NCBI GenBank assembly: GCA_036897095.1
Contig: JAYMSP010000097.1
Span: 1 to 64,000, forward strand
DNA from: Plantago elongata
Lineage: Eukaryota > Streptophyta > Magnoliopsida > Lamiales > Plantaginaceae
Direction of reading: 5' to 3'
Length of the DNA: 64,000 nucleotides
Position numbers and translations under genes: made by a program. The notes beneath the pieces were generated by a model. It made no database searches. It saw nothing but the letters and a program-made list of their open reading frames with translations, and was not told the origin of the DNA. This document shows positions 25,745 to 37,200 of the stretch, piece after piece (within the stretch, counting starts at the first letter, position 1; every line of letters begins with the position of its first letter).

Positions 25745-25850
25745 ATTGTGTAAAAACTTTTCTTTGAACCATATTCTCCTGTTTGTTTTCTCTCTTTACA
25801 CAAACAACAACCCTTTGCTCTTCTCTCAATCTCAATTCTCTTCTTCATCC

Positions 25851-28833
25851 ATGGCTTCACCTTCTCAAGCTAGCCTCCTTCTTCAGAAACAGCTCAAAGG
25901 TTTCGCCTTTTTACCATTTGGGGCTGTTCAATTTGTTGGGTTGCTACTTTTTTTGACAAAATTGTGTTTGATTCTTTGTGGGTTTTGATGATCTACTTGT
26001 TTTCTTTGCAGATCTGTGCAAGAACCCTGTTGATGGATTCTCGGCTGGTTTATTGGACGAAAGTAACTTGTTTGAATGGAGTGTTACCATTATTGGGCCT
26101 CCAGATACTCTATAGTGAGTATTCAGTGTTTCTTGGTTTGTGTGAAATTCTTCAATTTTGTGTTTATTTGATTGTATGAGGTCGATCTGGTTATGATATT
26201 GGTTTCTTGGGAAGTTCTTGGTTTGGGGATTCTTGGGTTTCGCATTATAGGGGTTTTAACTGGATTTGCGCATCAATTTCGTTGCTTTCCTTTTCTAATT
26301 TTATGTGTTGTGTGGGTTGCACCTTAGGTTGGAACTGCAAATTGTTCTGTTTATGTTAGGAGCACAGTTTAGGGTTCTTGCTGCTGTGGGTTATGTATCT
26401 GTGTCTTGGATGCTGTGAAATTGCCATTGGTAGTTCGTTGGAGTTATGCAACTAAGTAAATCGTATCATTGAACTGGCGATTTCTACAACGATTAATTTG
26501 ATTTGAACTGATAGTGTTACAATACGTGGTTCTTTGGAGCTTGGATGGGGAGATGGAATCCCTATATTGTTTTCTTGAAGTGTATGTTGTGGTTGTCCTA
26601 CATGAAGAGCTTTTCATTCATGAATACTTGTAAATTCAGTGGTCAGATTTAATGTTATTCCGATTCAAGTCTATGGTAGTGTCATGGAGAGGTTTTGACA
26701 TGCATTCTTGTCTCTTAAGTGTCTGAAACATGCCATGTATGATTCTGGATTTTAACTATCATTGTATCAAAATTTGAATGCAGTGAGGGAGGTTTCTTCA
26801 ATGCTATCATGAGCTTTCCTCAAAATTATCCGAACAGTCCTCCGACAGTGAGGTTTACCTCAGAGCTCTGGCATCCTAATGGTTTGTACTCTTGTAGAAT
26901 GAACTGCTCTTTTACTTGGTTGTTTTGTCTGTGGATTCTCATGTATCACCCAAAAACTTTGATTTACAGTTTACAATGATGGCAAGGTTTGCATCTCAAT
27001 TCTCCATCCACCTGGTGATGATCCAAACGGATATGAATTAGCTAGTGAGCGTTGGTCACCTGTCCACACGGTACGATTATGACACACTCATAAGTTGTGT
27101 TATCTTTTTGTTATGCCAGTGATGGTTGCACTTCATATATATTCATTTATAAATCAGTTTCATATACGACCCAATGACTGCATGTTTGTTAACAGGCCAT
27201 CTTATCCTGCATTTGTTTCCATTACTGTTAATACACAGTAGTGAATAGCAGATCAGAGGGCACCTTGCTATGTATGAAAAAATTAATTATTTGGTTACAC
27301 TTCATGATATTTCAGCTACAATTCCATTATTAATAAATGGCTAAAACATGTACAGCTCTGTTAGTTCTTCATAGTGACAATATGGTCCTGTTTCAAATGT
27401 AGTAATGCAAATAAAAACACAAAACCAGGTTTCTGCAACACTTGCGATCGCTACACAATTAACTCCGTTGGTCATCTAGGTATTTTTTCTAAACCTATTA
27501 GATGATATGAACCTGGATTGAAGATTAAAAGGATGTTCTAGAAAAGGAAGTGACATTAAAAAAAAAAACTTTTCTCAAGACTACCAAGTAATGCGTATAC
27601 TATTGGTCATATTCTTCGTCTCACAAATCAAAGCACATGCTTTACTTTAAAACAAGATCCTCAGGGGTTCCTTTTCCTCTAAACTAAATTCACTTGAGGT
27701 CTGAAAGCCAAAACCATTTCATTATTTATTCTGCTGCTGGGTTCCCTTTGGCTCTATTGTGCATGCTCTATAACACTAATTCAGTTGATAATGTAACTTA
27801 GCTTGAAGTTCAAGGTAATCTTAAAAAGAGTTTGCCTGTATAACCTAAAGTTATTGTTTACCTGGTGAAACAACTGAAAAAAATAGCAATTTATTTCCGT
27901 CGTAGAGTTAATCAACTGAAAAAAAAAACCAATCTTGCTTGCGCAAGGAATGCTCCTTGTTTATGTCTCAAATTCTTATCACTAAAGTATTTTTTTTATT
28001 AATACTTCTCTGCCTGATAAGATTAGTTGTCTGTGGAAAATGTAGTAGTAGGCTGTCATGCATCCCTCTCACCAATCAAAATCCCCAAGAAAAATATTGA
28101 ATACATTTTTACCTATGTTTGTGGCATTAAATATGAAATGTTGTTCACCTCATTGCTTGTGATTTTCAGGTGGAGAGCATAGTTCTTAGCATCATATCAA
28201 TGCTTTCAAGCCCTAATGATGAGTCTCCTGCAAACGTAGAAGCTGCTGTAAGTTGAAATCAAATATTTCATATTCTGTGTACTATGTGATCACTGTACTC
28301 GTTCTTCAGAATTATGCTGTTTTGGAGATGAGAATGTTAATATTCCGATTCACTTCTAGGGTGAAATCTAATTTTTCATTTTCTCCGTGTACCATGTAGC
28401 CACTACTCTTCTTCTTCCCCTTCACATTATCCTGTTTTGGAGATGAGATTGTTAATGTCCCGTTTCACTTCTAAGTTGACATCTAATTTTTTCTTTTGCT
28501 TCGTGTTCTATGTTATCACTGCTCCTGCTTCAAATTATACTGTTCTGTGGAGATGAGAGTGTTAATGTTCCAAGTCACTTGCTAAACAGAAAATAAGACT
28601 CGTTTCATAACAGCCTTGCTAATCTGAATGTATTATTGGATAATCTTTATGATTGGATATGTTAATGATAAAATATTTGTACCTTTCCAAATTTTCTTTC
28701 TCTTGTTTCCCTGGATATTTTAACTAACTGCAACATATGCTGGTTATAACTGCAGAAAGAATGGAGAGAACATAGGGATGACTTCAAGAAGAAGGTGAGC
28801 CGATGTGTGAGAAGGTCACAAGAATCAATGTAG
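25851..28833 (+). CDS. UBC7: Ubiquitin-conjugating enzyme E2, UBC7/UBE2G class
   Basis: An E2 of the class that serves ER-associated degradation (yeast Ubc7, human UBE2G1/G2, Arabidopsis UBC7/13/14). Exons 25851-25899, 26012-26114, 26784-26881, 26970-27070, 28170-28247 and 28756-28833 encode 168 residues. The UBC fold covers almost the whole protein: [33 protein letters not shown], then the active-site Cys (about 91) in [20 protein letters not shown]. The class-specific acidic insertion [13 protein letters not shown] follows the cysteine, and EESIVL-like and [18 protein letters not shown] motifs complete it. There is no C-terminal membrane anchor, so ER work would need a recruiting partner. 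Intron 4 is 1.1 kb and intron 5 holds tandem repeats. The three Arabidopsis paralogues cannot be told apart here, so the symbol is a class name. Confidence 0.95.
28254..28582. repeat. Tandem repeat of about 110-115 bp, three copies, in UBC7 intron 5
   Basis: Each copy contains a CTGTTTTGGAGATGAGA-like word followed by TGTTAAT, TTCACTTCTA and ATCTAAT words. The GATGAG word recurs at about 28327, 28442 and 28552. The copies are imperfect, so the array is old. Confidence 0.75.
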
Positions 28834-29383
28834 ACTAGTGTTAATGCTGTTCTGCCCACTTCCCCACCTGAAGATACTACTTCCTTCCCCAGAAAAGAAG
28901 GTGAACTTTTGGTGTCAAACTTAAGGATTTGGTTGGTTTACCAATTTGTGCGAACAGAATTTTCATAATGATGATATTTTGTGGTTTTTCTATTGTATTC
29001 TGTTCTGGTTTTCTTGGCTGTAATACTGAAGTGGCATCCGAAATGTTGCTTTGACATGGACCAATTACCTCATGTGGGGATATATTATATTCTTTTCAAG
29101 TGTCCATTATTTTGCTTTGTTTTCTTGTACTGCCATTGTGATGGTTAGGCCCTCGTCTTCTATCGATATTCGGAAAAATTAGGTTTGCTGTAAATGATGT
29201 TAAATGCTTGAAGAATATTATTGTCGTTGTGAAATGGACTGGTCTTAAACTTAGTAGTAGATGCTGCAACCTGGAAGTTTAAAACTAGGGGAGATTCCTT
29301 GAATGGTCCTGGAACCTGTCGCTTTATATTTTGGATTTACACTTTTGTTCTTTAATTTGGAGCCAATAAATTGCCACAATAAG
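28834..29383. other. UBC7 3' UTR and downstream sequence
   Basis: Probable 3' UTR followed by AT-rich sequence without coding signal. Confidence 0.5.
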
Positions 29384-29647
29384 TAATATTTGCTCTGTCT
29401 CAACAAACTTCATAATACACTTTGCTATTTTTAGCTGTTCTATTAAATTTCATATATTATTAAAAAATAATTTATTCACCACTAACAAATAATAAACAAT
29501 TTTAATTTTTTAAAAAAGTTACACATTTAACTATTAAAGAATACTTTCTTTCGACCTTATTCATTTTTATTATTACTTTGACTTTTTTTATAAAATTACG
29601 CGTCAATCCTACCTTAATGCATGAAGTTTAATGGGACGAATTGAGTA
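29384..29647. mobile_element. Stowaway-like MITE
   Basis: The left end (CTCTGTCTCAACAAACTTCA) and right end (GAAGTTTAATGGGACGAATT) are imperfect inverted repeats next to TA dinucleotides. It is about 260 bp and non-coding. Confidence 0.6.
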
Positions 29648-30747
29648 CTATATAATTAAGTAGAATTGGAAGTGTGATTTTCACGGACCGAATTACTTGT
29701 GTACCCTTTTAAATTTCCAATGCTACAAAATGTTCATCTTTAATGTCATCGATATCACCTAGGCACTTCAATATGAAAATGACGATTTGTGGTAATTGCA
29801 GCACATTAGTTGTAAAATAACCAAATCGAACTCAGAATAAATGCCGAATAGTTATGAAAGGGATATCCGGATATGGCCCAAGCTACATGAATGGAGCTTC
29901 AGCTTCAAGCTTGATTCGACTAGGAAACTTTGATAGAACTCCTGACGACGACTACCTATGAATTATGATGGGGTTAGTGGAGTTGATGAACACATTATGA
30001 AGCTCGCACACTACTTTAAAAAGCTTAAGGTAAAGTTAAGAGTTATTCACTTATTTGATAGCTTTCTCGTTTTGCAAGTGCTTGAGCCTTTGCTTAAATC
30101 GAATCGGATCAATTCGGATTAATTCAAGCTCGGATCGATTAAATCCGCCACAATCATATAATCCGAAATTTTATAATATAATTTTCACACCACAAGCTCT
30201 AATTTCTATACCTTTTGAACGTGAAAAAAGAGAAGATGAAACATAACATGTAAAATTGAGCATCTAAAAGTGTAAAATTCTAAATATTACAAGTCTTTCA
30301 TATTAAATTCAAAACAATAAATTCTACATAATTAGGTTTTTACCTTAGTAAAACATAAAAATAATCATAAATATAGAATTATATAAATGATATATATTAT
30401 ACTATATATGTTTCGGATTGGATAATCCACAGATTTACGAATCAGATCGTCAAAATCCGAAACTTTTAAAAATTACAATTCAAAATCCAATCCGATTTTT
30501 TATAATCAGAGTGGTTCGGATTGTATTTTCTTATCGGGACAATTATGTCCAATAATTTGTATTTTCTAACTTTGGAGTCATTTAATAAGTTATTATTTAA
30601 TTAGTTTATTTTAATTATAAATTTTCAAGTTTTGCATCGAATGATCCAATAAATAAAAATGGAGCACGAGATCACTATACCTAGAGGTATATGCATCACA
30701 CCATATATTTAGATATATAGGTAGAATTTTATTTTATTTATTAAGTT
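29648..30747. other. Gene-free region with recurring TCGGAT words
   Basis: Zones at 30090-30160 and 30410-30530 are dense in TCGGAT, AATCCGA and CGGATTG words. The same composition returns at about 30965-31060. This pattern is common at the ends of non-autonomous plant hAT elements, but I could not delimit an element or find target duplications. Confidence 0.35.
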
Positions 30748-30820
30748 GCCCGTCTAGCTTTGTGGGTAAAGTGCAAGGTTCTTAACCTTGTGGTTGTGCG
30801 TTCTAGCCCCATGGTGGGCG
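30748..30820 (+). pseudogene. tRNA-Lys(CUU)-like sequence, probably a pseudogene
   Basis: The 73 nt fold as a cloverleaf. The acceptor arms GCCCGTC and GGTGGGC pair, the D stem GCTT/AAGT pairs, and the anticodon stem CAAGG/CCTTG encloses TTCTTAA with anticodon CTT (Lys). The T arm is damaged: one stem mismatch, and TTCTAGC replaces the invariant TTCGA-type loop, so the internal B box is weakened. A T6 run that could end Pol III transcription follows at 30821. It is closer to functional than the copy at 24368-24440. A working tRNA cannot be fully excluded. Confidence 0.65.
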
Positions 30821-31736
30821 TTTTTTGCACCACTCAACTCTTACAACGAAGATCTAAAAGACTCGACATGTTTATTTTATTATTTGTGTACATGTTTATT
30901 CCATTGAATTATTATTATAAATTATTAGTTGTATACAAAGAATTTTCTACGTTCATAATTTGAATTGGTTTGGTCCGAAATTAATTGTGATATGGATTCG
31001 ATCCGAGATAAATCACAAGTTCGAACTATTCATTAAAATCTAATTCAAACTTGATTTTTTGTTGATTTTCTAGGATGGCTGGTAATACATTTGAATCATG
31101 GGGTCTAGTAATGAATGTAAGAATATAAAATTTGCCAATTACTATAACAATGTTGATATTTTTAAAAAAAATAAATAATGAAATAACAAAGTTGATGATA
31201 AATTTTGTACATAAGAAGATGAGTGAAATACATACAATTATGGAGAACTTAGCAAGTGTTTAAATCAAGTATTTGAAACATTATTTAGTATAAAACTTAC
31301 ATTTATATTTCAGTATGTTCACAAATTAATATAGTGGTTAGAGTACATTTGAAAACAACAATCACATTAGCACAACTACACAAATAACTTTATTCAACAT
31401 TCCATCATTAAAAACTTATCAATATATATTTTCAAAGTCCTCAAGGTTTAATAAAAGTTTATTAAGACCGTATTATTTTCAACTGAATTTATAAAACTGA
31501 ATTCAAGGTATATATTATAAAACTAAACTTAACTAGTTAAAGATAACACAACATAATTCTAAGGGGAGAGCTACAAGACAGTCCACCCTGGGACAAGTTT
31601 TCACAGGTTGAACACATTTCAGTTTCTCCTAACATGCCAGTCCAATTTTTCTTTAAAATACCGAAAACACCCCTATTTTTTAATCCAACTTGAAGTCACG
31701 TGATACGTGTATTTGCATGTTGAAGTCCTGTTGTTG
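30821..31736. other. Gene-free AT-rich region
   Basis: No coding signal. TCGGAT-like words near 30965-31060 resemble those before the tRNA-like sequence. Confidence 0.4.
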
Positions 31737-31822
31737 GCAAATTGCATAGGACCCTCCAATGCAAAAAACCATCAACTATACAAATTGCATAGGCCCTTCA
31801 AAGCAAAATCCCATCCCCTGTA
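31737..31822. repeat. 43 bp tandem duplication, two copies
   Basis: The word CAAATTGCATAGG followed by CCCT(C/T)CAA(A/T)GCAAAA occurs at about 31738 and again at about 31781, in direct orientation and with modest divergence. Confidence 0.65.
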
Positions 31823-32017
31823 CTTCGCAGCGCCATGCGCCAGACAGAACACCTTGCTAATTCATAAGCCATTGCTCATCTTTTGCATCCTATTCAAGGA
31901 TTAAACCCCCCTTCTTTAATTAAGTACCCTTTTGCTTTTCCTTCTAGTTAAACCCACTATTTGATTTGACAAATTAATGGTTTCTCCACCCTTTTGGGTC
32001 TTTGTTCAACTGGTTAC

Positions 32018-33050
32018 TGTTAAATTAGATTAAGACTCTTTAATGTTAGTACTTTAAAGTATTATTGAATTAGAATATAATATTATATCTAGCTACTAAG
32101 CTATACATACTTTTTTTTATATATATATGAAATTGATAAATGGGAATAGGTAGGGAAAATAGTTCTTTCATGGTATCAGAGTAAGTCTCCAACGAGCATA
32201 AATCGTATCTTTCCTCTTTCTCCTCAACGAATTTTGTGAAAAAAAGATAATTTCCGTATAGTTTGACAGCACAGCGCAGTCCGAGAAAAATGGAGTTTCC
32301 GTAGATTCAGCCGTTGGATCGTCACGAAATTCTATCAACAACAAGATAACTCGTGGAACTACAATCTGGACGGTGGAGATCGGAATCAAATCAGGTTTAA
32401 TAGGTCAAATTGCATTCTCAGTTAAGTAACAGATTGCTGAAAATTATGATCCGATCTCATATGATATTCGCTAGGTAATCTCTCATCTTTTACCTCATTG
32501 TAATCAATGTGATTGTCCTTGCCTATCTTTTCTTACCTTTATCTTCCGCTGCAAAACTCCCATATATAGAACCTCACGTTCGATATATTCACATATATAC
32601 GGAACCTCACGTTCGTATACCTCTTTCGAGTTCTCCTCAGATCGAACAATCAACTGTTGTCGATCCCCTCCCATGTTCGAACAGTTTTCTTTAATATGTC
32701 GAACTTTTCCTCTGATCGAACAACCCATTGTTGTCGATCCCCTCCCATGTTCGAACAGTTTTCTTCAATTTGTCGAACTTCTCTTCTGATCGAACAACCC
32801 ACGTTGTCGATCCCTTCCGTGTTCGAACAGTTTTCTTCAATATGTCGAACTTTCTTCTATTCTCTTGCAATTGCCCGCAATCGTCGTTCTCATGTCCAAC
32901 GATTGCCCCAACCTGTTCGATCTTCATCGACCGCCTCTGCAATTGCTTGCGGTCGTCGATCGCCCTCTTGTCCTACAAACAATCATCTGGCCAGGTCTTC
33001 TTCTTTTAATTACGCAATGGATTTCTCTTCTTCTTTATGCAGTTGAGTTG
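32018..33050 (+). mobile_element. 5' part of a copia-like LTR retroelement or TRIM (fossil)
   Basis: A possible short LTR of about 153 bp (32018-32170) begins with TG and ends with CA. TGGTATCAGAG follows directly at 32171. This is the primer-binding site complementary to initiator tRNA-Met that plant copia elements and TRIMs use. A CT-rich leader-like stretch with tandem repeats comes next. No 3' LTR and no recognisable gag or pol coding region was found, so the piece is incomplete. The right boundary is uncertain. I cannot date it without a second LTR. Confidence 0.5.
32640..32858. repeat. 74 bp tandem repeat, three copies, in the leader of the LTR fossil
   Basis: GATCGAACAA recurs at 32640, 32714 and 32788. 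Each copy continues through GTTGTCGATCCC, TGTTCGAACAGTTTTCTT and TGTCGAACTT. The copies agree at roughly nine bases in ten, so the array expanded fairly recently. Confidence 0.85.
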
Positions 33051-34078
33051 TTTTTTTTTCCTGCAGTCTACTGCTGCGTTTTCTCCACGCGTCATCGATT
33101 TCCTCGAGGATACAATTGTATCCGCTTCTTTTCGAGATCAGATTAAGCTCCTGAAATCGTACGTCAAGGGTTCTCCTCATCCCTCAGGTCAACCTGAAGC
33201 GCCAACAATAATTCTAATTCTAAATAATTAATCTTATACTTCTAAATAATTCTAAATAATTAATTCTAAATAATTCTGACAGGCAATTTGATTGAATGGT
33301 AAGGGAAAAAATGTGATTTATTTGTAAAAATCCTAATTCTAAATAATTGACCCCCTCAATGTATAAGGCGTCTATGATTATGAAGATGATCCAGTGCACG
33401 TTTTTGTAATGTATGACTGGCTCACAACAATGAACCTGGCCTCGTATCAGTCCATATACGTAGGCTGCTTCCGTTCATGGCTACATCCATTGACAATATC
33501 TTATTTCCAATTAATAACTGCATCATAGTTGAACTGGTAAGTAACTTACTAACTTGCGACTCCACAACCTGGGAGGAGGATGAATAATGAGTTTCTTCTT
33601 CTTTGTTTTTTCTGTTAAATTGCAATTCTCTCCTTTGTCCAATTCTTCATTTTAAGAATACTAAGAATCAAAAACTGTAATACCATTATTAGTTAGCAAG
33701 TGAAAATATATACTACCATTATTAGTTAGCAAGTGAAAATATATACGAATGACAATCTAAGACACCTTTTACTTGAAAAGTTATGATTCGATTTATTAGA
33801 GTACTAATATAAATAACTAAATCATGTAATTTACTATAAGTTTTAGTTTTTATATGAGAATGACTTCAATAACGTCTACCTAGATTCGAATTTCTACGGA
33901 GTCAAACTATCCCCATTAAATTTTCACTCAAATATACTTTTCAAAAAATTTCTACAATTATATACAAGTTCGAAATTTAGATGAGATGGAATAACATCAC
34001 GATTCATAGATACCCCTAAATAGTTATGAATTGTCGGGTAGTGATAAATTGATTTTTGCCGTTGGCTCTTGGCGAGCA
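33051..34078. other. Intergenic region with small AT-rich tandem repeats
   Basis: At 33210-33285 a TTCTAAATAATTA-like word is repeated several times. At 33681-33746 a 33 bp unit (TACCATTATTAGTTAGCAAG plus GTGAAAATATATAC, overlapping by one G) occurs twice in tandem. There is no coding signal. Confidence 0.6.
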
Positions 34079-34086
34079 CATATAAG
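34079..34086 (+). promoter_or_regulatory. Candidate TATA box of SULTR4
   Basis: CATATAAG lies about 160 bp before the start codon. No competing TATA motif lies closer. Confidence 0.4.
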
Positions 34087-34242
34087 TGCTTTTCTACATT
34101 GGCTGCTTTTTCACCACAACTGGATCACCTGATTTCACCAATCCCATCAATTGATTCCCAATCAGTACATATATGAATTTGTCATTTCCTTTTCTTTTCC
34201 GCTTACACAATTCACCACGTAAGCCATCAAGCTCAGGTGGCT

Positions 34243-37200
34243 ATGGAGGACAACAACTCCAATTCCACCACCAGAAGGAGCACCTTTGCCTCTCCTAGCG
34301 TCCTCGACCTCGCTGCCATGGCCGCTACTCCGTCGCGACCGGTCCGAATCATCCAGTTCCAACACCCTACCACCACATCCACAGCCTCCTCTTCATCATC
34401 TTCACCTTCTTCGTCGTTCGAGAAATGGCGGTCTAAATTAAGGCGTATGACTACAAACGAGTGGATTGAGACGTTCCTGCCTTGCTACCGTTGGATTCGG
34501 ACCTATAAGTGGCGCGAGTATCTCCAGGCTGACCTCATGGCTGGCATTACTGTAGGTGTCATGCTCGTTCCGCAGGTGATTTAGCTTTAAACTCAAGCTC
34601 AAGCTCATTGCTGTGTGATTGATCCATTGATCGATTTTTTGTTTTTTCGTTTTCGTTGTTGAGTTGATTATTTGATGAATGATGATGACGAGTTTGTTCT
34701 GCTTTTGGATTTGTATTGAATCAGTCCATGTCGTATGCGAAGCTAGCTGGACTCCAGCCTATATATGGACTTTGTAAGTGTTTTCAGTAGCGTATAACTG
34801 AATTCAGTGTAGTTTTTGTTATCTAGCGTTCAGTGTTTAGGATATGGATGCGTATGCAAGGCTAATTCTGAATTTTTTTGATTCAGATTCAGGATTTGTG
34901 CCGATATTTGTGTATGCGATTTTTGGATCGTCTCGTCAACTAGCTATAGGTCCGGTTGCACTGACATCGCTCCTCGTCTCTAATGTATTGGGCAGTATTG
35001 TTGACTCATCGGAACAATTGTACACTGAGCTTGCAATACAGCTTGCATTTATGGTTGGAGTTTTGGAATGCGTCATGGGGCTTTTAAGGTGCTCATCTCT
35101 GGCCACTCCTTGTTCACATTTCTATGTCAGTAGTTTTGCTTTTAGGTGCTAACATGCTCATTTTCTTGCTGGAGTTTATCATTATGCTCCTATTGACATT
35201 TACAATCTGACCCCTATGAGAGATATTCCATTGGGCTGAGTGTTTTTGCCTATGAAAATTGAGCAGCAGTGACCTGGTTGTAGAATAATAATCAACCTTG
35301 TCTCAAACTGATATTATGGCAAAATGTATATCTCTCCTATTCAAGATTTCCTTCACAAAACTTAAGTTGACAGAAATGCTTGAATTTAATGTTTCCAGCA
35401 ATTCTGAGATTTCTGATTTTATTATTGCCTGGCTGAGAAAAAAAGCTTGTTCCTAGTATTATCCTTTATGAAATTTAATGCAATATAAATGCTTATATCA
35501 ATTTTTTTCTCTCTATTTAGGCTGGGATGGCTTATTCGATTCATCAGCCATTCTGTGATTTCTGGTTTTACTACTGCTTCAGCCATTGTAATTGCCTTGT
35601 CTCAGGCAAAATATTTCCTGGGCTATGACGTAGAACGTAGCAGCAAAATTATTCCATTGATTAAGAGCATTGTTCTAGGCGCTGATAAGGTACATATGAA
35701 TATCACTGTCAGTGCATCCAGAATACGTTCATTTCTTTCTGAAACAAATGCTGTATGATGTAATTCTGTGCTGTTTTCTTTGGTTTATGTATGGTTCAAT
35801 GTCAACTACAAGTAACAGGGTAAAAATAGCCTGTGTTCACATAAGTAAATAGTTATCGGAATCAACATATGACTTGCAACTAGTTGAATTCTCAGATTAG
35901 TTATTCTTGAGGTGTCTTTGGCCTTCGTATAAAACAGTCATATCATTTCATTTTATATCTACATGATGACTTTGATAAACTACAGTCAACTTAAAAAACT
36001 TTCTATATTTTGTTTATTTATGAGATTGAAAATATATCTCAGATTAAAAGTCGACCACTACTCCTTTACCATAGGGTTCAAAGTTGATACTGAATTCATG
36101 ACCTTAGTGTTTATTTTGCTGTTGTATACTGTAGTAGGTGGATCCTACGGTTTAAGATTTTCTCCATCTCAGTTTATATATAATCCTCAAGTTATATCCC
36201 AGTATGATCTAACCCTCACCACAAAATTTTAATGGTTTCTTGTCTTTATAGTTCTTGTGGCAACCTTTCGTCATGGGCTCTATCGTACTAGCCATTCTCC
36301 TAACCATGAAGCACCTGGTACAACTTCTCTTATATTTTGATCAAATCCCTAGCTTCACTCACTGGATCTCTTTGAAATAACTGTTTGATCATTGTTTATA
36401 GGGAAAAACCAGGAAGTATTTGCGGTTCCTAAGAGCAGCTGGCCCTCTCACAGCTGTTGTTTTGGGCACAGCTTTTGTGAAAATATTCCATCCATCCTCA
36501 ATTTCTCTTGTAAGACTTCATCAATCAAGTAAAGCCACAAAGTATTTGCCAATAATTATTGTCCCTTTAGCTCTTCATCAGTTTCTGTCAATGTTATAGG
36601 TCGGTGAAATACCTCAGGGTCTTCCAAAGTTTTCCATTCCGACGGAATTCCGGTATACAAAGTCTTTGATTCCGACAACAATGCTTATTACGGGTGTGGC
36701 TATCCTTGTAAGAGAAGATTTTTTCATCCTGACAATTGTCTTTTATATCATGTTTCCTGTCACTCATTGTGTCTTATTGGAGTTGTTATGGAGTGAGAAA
36801 TTAATGTCAATTCTACTGTGCAGGAATCCGTGGGGATTGCAAAGGCACTTGCAGCAAAAAATGGATATGAGTTGAATTCCAATCAAGAGGTTTGTTTTCC
36901 ATGGAATTTAACACTCATGTACAGAATACTTCTGTTTAATTACATGCCAACCATTGAGATGGGTTCTTAAGGTGGTACATGGGCATGTGTACTTGGATGT
37001 AGTCCAAACTCCAAACTCATAATGTTGCTAATACAATAGGGCAATTTTTAATTGCATAGAGCTGAAGCCGTTGCAAAATTGATAACTTATTTTCATGCTA
37101 TCTTAACTGTAAGCTTGTGGTTAGTACGTACATGTGAACTTCCAATCGACTTACAAACTCTTTATTTTTTTGCCCTGCAGTTATTTGGTCTTGGTGTAGC

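Noticed and set aside
32657-33146. Overlapping plus-strand open frames of 93-129 codons
   Set aside because: They arise from the 74 bp tandem repeat, which stays open in more than one frame, and from the CT-rich leader. No known protein motif appears.
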